Shown here: in pieces, positions 8,084 through 12,083 of the stretch
Layout of the letters: every line of letters begins with the position of its first letter
Numbering within the stretch: position 1 is the stretch's first letter
Origin: Conidiobolus incongruus B7586
Lineage: Eukaryota; Entomophthoromycota; Entomophthoromycetes; Entomophthorales; Conidiobolaceae
Direction: 5' to 3'
Assembly (NCBI GenBank): GCA_000697335.1
Contig: JNEM01009918.1
Location: 1 to 12,083, forward strand
DNA length: 12,083 nucleotides
Notes under the pieces: model-generated
Told to the model about the DNA's origin: nothing
What the model saw: only the letters and a program-made list of their open reading frames with translations
Databases searched by the model: none
Program-made: the position numbers and the translations under genes

Positions 8084-8716
8084 AATTAAACATACTAGAT
8101 TAGGTTTTATATCTTTTCAAATTCATTTCTCACAATAAAAAATGAAATCATTCAATCCTCTAATTGAAATTTCACAGTACTTGACCACAAATTTGGGTGA
8201 TTATGTCTAAATTTAAATTGTTAAAAATAGATTTTGATGAATTTGAAAAAAAAATATGGAAAAGTACTTGATTAAAATAATTGTTTCAATATTGAATATT
8301 TATTACATATTTTTCATTCATCATACAGTATAATATATCATTTAATCAATTCATATAATTCTTACTGATAAATACTGTTTAACACCATGAATAGTAATAA
8401 GAGACTATATCTTTTCATATTAATATTTAAATTATTTAGCAACACTTTTATTAATTAGTATTAAGCTTATAAGAGATATATCATAACTTGAATCAATCCT
8501 TGATTGTTGTACGATTTTGTATATTATTGAATTTATTTAATCAGCACATACAAAAACATTTAATAGGTTCCAAATAGCTTCCTTTAATGAACTGAAAAGG
8601 TGGTTAAATGCTGTAATTAATATCACATCAAATGACCTTATTATTTAAAAATATCTGCATTAAAATGCAAAATTATTCATGATTTCATTATTATTTAATA
8701 TCTGAAAAATATGTAC
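8084..8716. other. AT-rich spacer upstream of copy 2, no gene seen
   Basis: The first ~190 bases resemble the sequence upstream of copy 1, which supports duplication of gene plus 5' flank. Beyond that no gene or motif is recognised. A minor hairpin, AATCAA-TCC-TTGATT, lies at 8491-8505. Confidence 0.5.
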
Positions 8717-8718
8717 TA

Positions 8719-8987
8719 ATCTTTCTAGAACATTATTATTCATTTTATAACAGGAAATTAATTTGAAGCAAAAATATAAACATACAAAAGAATCATCAGT
8801 CACGGATACTGTATACAATCCAAGATAAATATAGTATTAAGCTCAATTCAGCAATATATCAATAGAAATTGGTTAGTAATTAAATTGGTAGATGTAATAA
8901 TGAAATAGCAAATATCATTTTTTGTAAATGAGGCGACTAAACATACATTCTAAAAACCTATAATAATGAATAACTTTCTAGAAAGAT
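8719..8987. mobile_element. MITE-like element with TA target duplication
   Basis: ATCTTTCTAGAA at 8719-8730 recurs as its exact inverse complement at 8976-8987, and both outer ends are flanked by TA (8717-8718 and 8988-8989). That is the target duplication of Tc1/mariner-type elements. The inverted similarity continues inward for about 35 bases in total, with small gaps (TTATTCATT and AGG shared). The 269-bp interior has no reading frame and is slightly less AT-rich than its surroundings. This is the expected form of a non-autonomous miniature inverted-repeat element. Its arms do not obviously match the ends of transposon copies A-C, so it probably relied on a different transposase. Confidence 0.6.
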
Positions 8988-8989
8988 TA

Positions 8990-10279
8990 ATAATTATCAA
9001 ACTAGAACTATAGTACTTGAATAATACTATTCTAATTTTATTGATAATAAAATCAATTAAATGATTTATCAATGATGCTCGGACACTATTGTATTATCAT
9101 TATTCAATAATTGTTGATTCAGAATTTATATAACGATCTATTGAATAATATACAAAACAATACTGCTATAAGAATATATTTATTTGAATGTATAATTGAG
9201 TTTAATTCTATAATAAATTTTTAAATATCAACTGATAAAATATCTTTTAATTTTAATATATTTTTAATTAATACTAGAACTGGATGGTACAAAATTATGA
9301 AATTATTAATAATTCAATATTAGAAAATTATCATATGCTTTAGTTTTATTACATGTATTCTCAAATAAAATTACGAATAAACAGTATTATTAAATTATTA
9401 TAAATATTATAATTAATGTTAGAGTTGGGTGAATATGATGTAAAAGTCTACTACTAATAATAATGAATTATAATTGTATGTCAAATTAAGTCATTAATAT
9501 ATAAAAATAAATAAAAAAAATATTAATTTAATATTCATTAATCCTGGACTCTTATTTTCTATAGTTATAAAATATAATTTATATATACTGAAATAAGTTC
9601 AGCTATTAATAATTAAAACTTCAAATTTCTTGATATTTCAATAATATATTTGATAGATATCTTAATTGTATCAAAATTTTGAATATATTAAGTTGAAGAA
9701 TATTAAAACATCAGTATATATAAATAGATTATTCTAGTACCAACTTATATTTTGCTAATATATGTAACTTTTGATACATTGATACATCAATTCTAGACTT
9801 TAGTTGTAATATATTATCGTGACGATCAGATCAAAATAAAATATCGATCAAATTATTTGTCAAGTTAAAAAAATCCAAATTAAGACATCATCTGAAAAGA
9901 TATAATATTAATTAAAAAACAGTTGAAATGAAATCATTAAATAAACCTGTAAATTGGCTTTAAAACTGATCAAAGAATTAGAAATAACATTCAAATAAGA
10001 TTCAAATTTTTAATTATTATTTTCAATAAGAGATATGAAAGCATAAAAATGATAATGAATATTGATAATAATAAGATCTAATAATAGCAAGAGTTAAACC
10101 AACAATATACTATTAGCGTCTAATTTGAATACTTTAACATTAATCATAATTCATTTTATAACATTATATATGCTAAAGTATAAAATAAATTAAAATCAAA
10201 AATAAATTATTATGATTTGATATTGCAAAATGAATTTTATTATATTTTAATATCATTTGATTAATTCTAATAATAATAA
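8990..10279. other. AT-rich spacer, no gene seen
   Basis: About 1.3 kb has no supported coding region. An 11-bp inverted repeat (ATTATTCAATA at 9099-9109, complement at 9139-9149) is the clearest structure, and it is A/T-only apart from one base. There are many short A/T repeats but no array. Confidence 0.55.
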
Positions 10280-11520
10280 AATTCTAAAATCAAAATTAAA
10301 TATAATATTTAAAATATGATATAGAAATATTAATATATAATATATAATATAATATTAAAACTCTTTTTTATTATTAATAACTTTTGATTATATTTTGGGT
10401 AATCATTTGTTACTTTAATATAGTTCCATTTAAAACTAAAATTTGATATTTCAAAAAATCATTTAAATATATTTTCAAGAATTTTCTTTTATGTAAGTAT
10501 ATTTTTTATTTACCTAAAATAATTATAATTATATAAAATATAATTTAATTATATAAATAATATTAATTTAACTAAAAATCAGAGTTTCTTTTCTTTAATA
10601 TTTTTTAATTTTTATTATTATTCTTAAGATTATAACTATATTTATCAATATTTTATTATTTTGAAATTATCTAATATAAAATTAAATTTATCTATATTGA
10701 CCCATTATTTACAAAAATTAAATAAACTTTATTTACTGATATATTAACTTATCATATGGATATTAAATTAAGTCTTCCTTTATATTATATTGGCTTTACT
10801 AATATTATACTTATTAAAGAGTGTTTTAACTTAGTAATTGTTTTTGCTTTAAATAAAAGATTATACCAAAAAGTTTAAAATTCATCAATAATAATGATTT
10901 AATATATAAATCTTTGTTTTTAATTATATCTTAATAAATTTTATTTAATTACAATTATTTGATTTTTTAAGCTTTTAATAAGTTAAATGATTTTTATTTA
11001 ATATTTTTATAAATCAAATTAAATTTAAATTTTAATATATAAAATTTACTTTTATTATTAATATAGAGCTATTTTGATATTTTTTTAGCTAAAATAAAAA
11101 GTTTTTTTAATATAATATTTATTTTTTAATAAAAGGGTATTGGTAAAAATTAATCTTTTAGATTTTGATGAATTTTAGATAAAATCATTTTTAGCTTTTA
11201 AGTAATAAATCTAGCAATAAATGGTAGTTTTAAATAATGCTTTAATTAATATTTTGTTTACAATTTAAAAATGATATTAGAAAGTTTGTGATTGAGTCTT
11301 AATAGTAATAATAAACTTTTTATGATCACTTTTTAGTTTAAACATGATTAAATTCAATAATATATTTTTCAATAAAAATATTTTATTAAAAAGTAATATT
11401 GAATGAATATATATATAGTTTCAAAATATCATTCTCTGATTTATTTTGCATATATTTTATTTTATAAAACTAGCAATATATTTGGAAAATTAGAAATTAA
11501 AAAATCTGTGATTTCTTTCA
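10280..11520 (-). mobile_element. Decayed Tc1/mariner (IS630-type) DNA transposon, copy C
   Basis: This aligns with copy A over most of its length and with B outside the insertion. On the minus strand FILDNF (10663-10680) retains the second catalytic Asp in the family's ILDN context. NYNYFR (around 10510-10530) matches the later block. ILSKIHQNLKD (about 11150-11186) resembles the helix after the DNA-binding domain in DDE_3 transposases. The start-proximal end, reading TDFLISNFPNILLVL near 11510, is shared with A and B. Many stops and frame changes make it non-functional. It ends only about 45 bp from the stop codon of expansin copy 3 and lies in the same orientation. The low-coordinate boundary is set by shared sequence with B (AAATCAAAATT...) and is approximate. 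Confidence 0.7.
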
Positions 11521-11565
11521 TAACTGATAATTGAATTTTTAAAAATACATTTGAATATGCATATA

Positions 11566-12083
11566 TTAAATATTTCCACTGCTTACAACAGCACCTCCCT
11601 GTTCCAAAATTGGGACAGAGTTGTCTTCAATAGATTTACCATCTTCGCCAGTGACACGAATTCTATAAGGACCATTGCCAACTCCTTGTACGATGAAGTG
11701 ATTGTCACTTCTACGAGTTTGAGCAACCCATTGATTGTTCACTAAAAATTCAAAGCTTTTGATAGGTTGAGGATTATTTCTGATTTGGACGACTGCATAC
11801 CATTGATTACTTCCTTGTTCCCAATTATAAGACAAGTTTCCGGTAGTATCGGTACAACGAACTTCTTCCCATGTGATAGGAACTCTACCATCATCAGGAT
11901 TACCAATAAGACGGAATGAATTCAAATTCATGTTAAGATCTCCAGGTCCACAGTTCAAACATTGATCAACCACATGAGCCACAGTAGATTGTTGGGTCTT
12001 AGTATTAGTTACTTTGATACACATACCACATACGGTTGAGTCGCCAAAGACAGAAGGACCAACTGAGGTGTAAAGGGGATAGG
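11566..12083 (-). CDS. Secreted expansin-like protein, copy 3 (5' end outside window)
   Basis: The C-terminal 171 residues of a third family member are open from the window edge, starting within the TYPLYTSVG segment, to TAA at 11566-11568. CGMC, DQCLNC, GDLNMN, GSNQWY and the SSGNI ending are all present, so it again has Asn where EXLX1 has its essential Asp82. The barrel part is almost identical to copies 1 and 2, with one amino-acid change (VAHVV for VVHVV) relative to both. The last ~65 residues differ at about nine positions, including EFLVNN, NHFIVQ, GNGPYRIRV and KSIEDN. No lesion is seen in the visible part. The signal peptide and start lie beyond the window. No AATAAA lies within 50 bp after the stop; the nearest is inside transposon C, about 105 bp away (11456-11461). 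Confidence 0.88.
   Translation of the reverse strand, partial: YPLYTSVGPSVFGDSTVCGMCIKVTNTKTQQSTVAHVVDQCLNCGPGDLNMNLNSFRLIGNPDDGRVPITWEEVRCTDTTGNLSYNWEQGSNQWYAVVQIRNNPQPIKSFEFLVNNQWVAQTRRSDNHFIVQGVGNGPYRIRVTGEDGKSIEDNSVPILEQGGAVVSSGNI

Noticed and set aside
9099-9149. 11-bp inverted repeat ATTATTCAATA
   Set aside because: It is nearly all A/T and short, so expected by chance. It has no flanking duplication.
11551-11745. 64-codon plus-strand frame at the end of copy 3
   Set aside because: It is antisense to the expansin C-terminus and has no independent support.
1-12083. RIP (repeat-induced point mutation) as the cause of the decayed repeats
   Set aside because: The transposons are strongly A+T shifted, but the expansin copies are nearly identical repeats over 500 bp and untouched, which RIP would not spare. 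General mutational bias on dead DNA is enough.
1-12083. CRISPR array, bacterial operons or ribosome binding sites
   Set aside because: There are no regularly spaced repeats, and genes are spaced by kilobases of AT-rich DNA with poly(A)-like signals, which is a eukaryotic layout.

Overview
The window is eukaryotic DNA of extreme base bias. Three compact, moderately GC gene copies sit in intergenic DNA that is clearly more than 80% A+T. There are no operons, no tRNA or rRNA genes and no CRISPR array. A compact intronless secreted expansin-like gene family, very AT-rich spacers and decayed Tc1/mariner-type transposons best fit an early-diverging (non-Dikarya) fungus or another AT-rich plant-associated eukaryote. 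The sequence alone does not settle the lineage.

Layout, low to high coordinate: a decayed DNA transposon A (about 49-1262, minus strand); an AT-rich spacer with a conspicuous GC-richer, non-coding island (about 1691-2180); a second decayed transposon B (about 2745-4463, minus), split by a ~500 bp insertion that carries an unrecognised hydrophobic reading frame; an AT-rich spacer; expansin-like gene copy 1 (5190-5834, minus, intact); a 1.5 kb spacer with upstream sequence shared with copy 2 and two hairpins; expansin-like copy 2 (7386-8031, minus, one frameshift); a 2.2 kb spacer holding a 269-bp MITE-like element with TA flanks; a third decayed transposon C (about 10280-11520, minus); and expansin-like copy 3 (11566 to the window end, minus, its 5' part outside the window).

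The three expansin-like copies form a head-to-tail cluster. Each predicts a small secreted protein with a double-psi beta-barrel (GH45-like) domain followed by a CBM63-type domain. Their central parts are nearly identical while the ends have diverged sharply, which is the mark of recent gene conversion or unequal exchange. In all three the Asp that corresponds to the essential D82 of Bacillus subtilis EXLX1 is Asn, so these may bind wall polysaccharide rather than loosen it.

The transposon copies were identified from weak but consistent DDE-transposase signatures on the minus strand: a P-I-I-L-x-N-N block, then a D-x-N ... F-x-Q-L-K block about 35 codons later. All are dead. What was not found: a complete new multi-gene system. 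The best leads are the converted expansin cluster with its active-site change, and the hydrophobic reading frame nested in transposon B.
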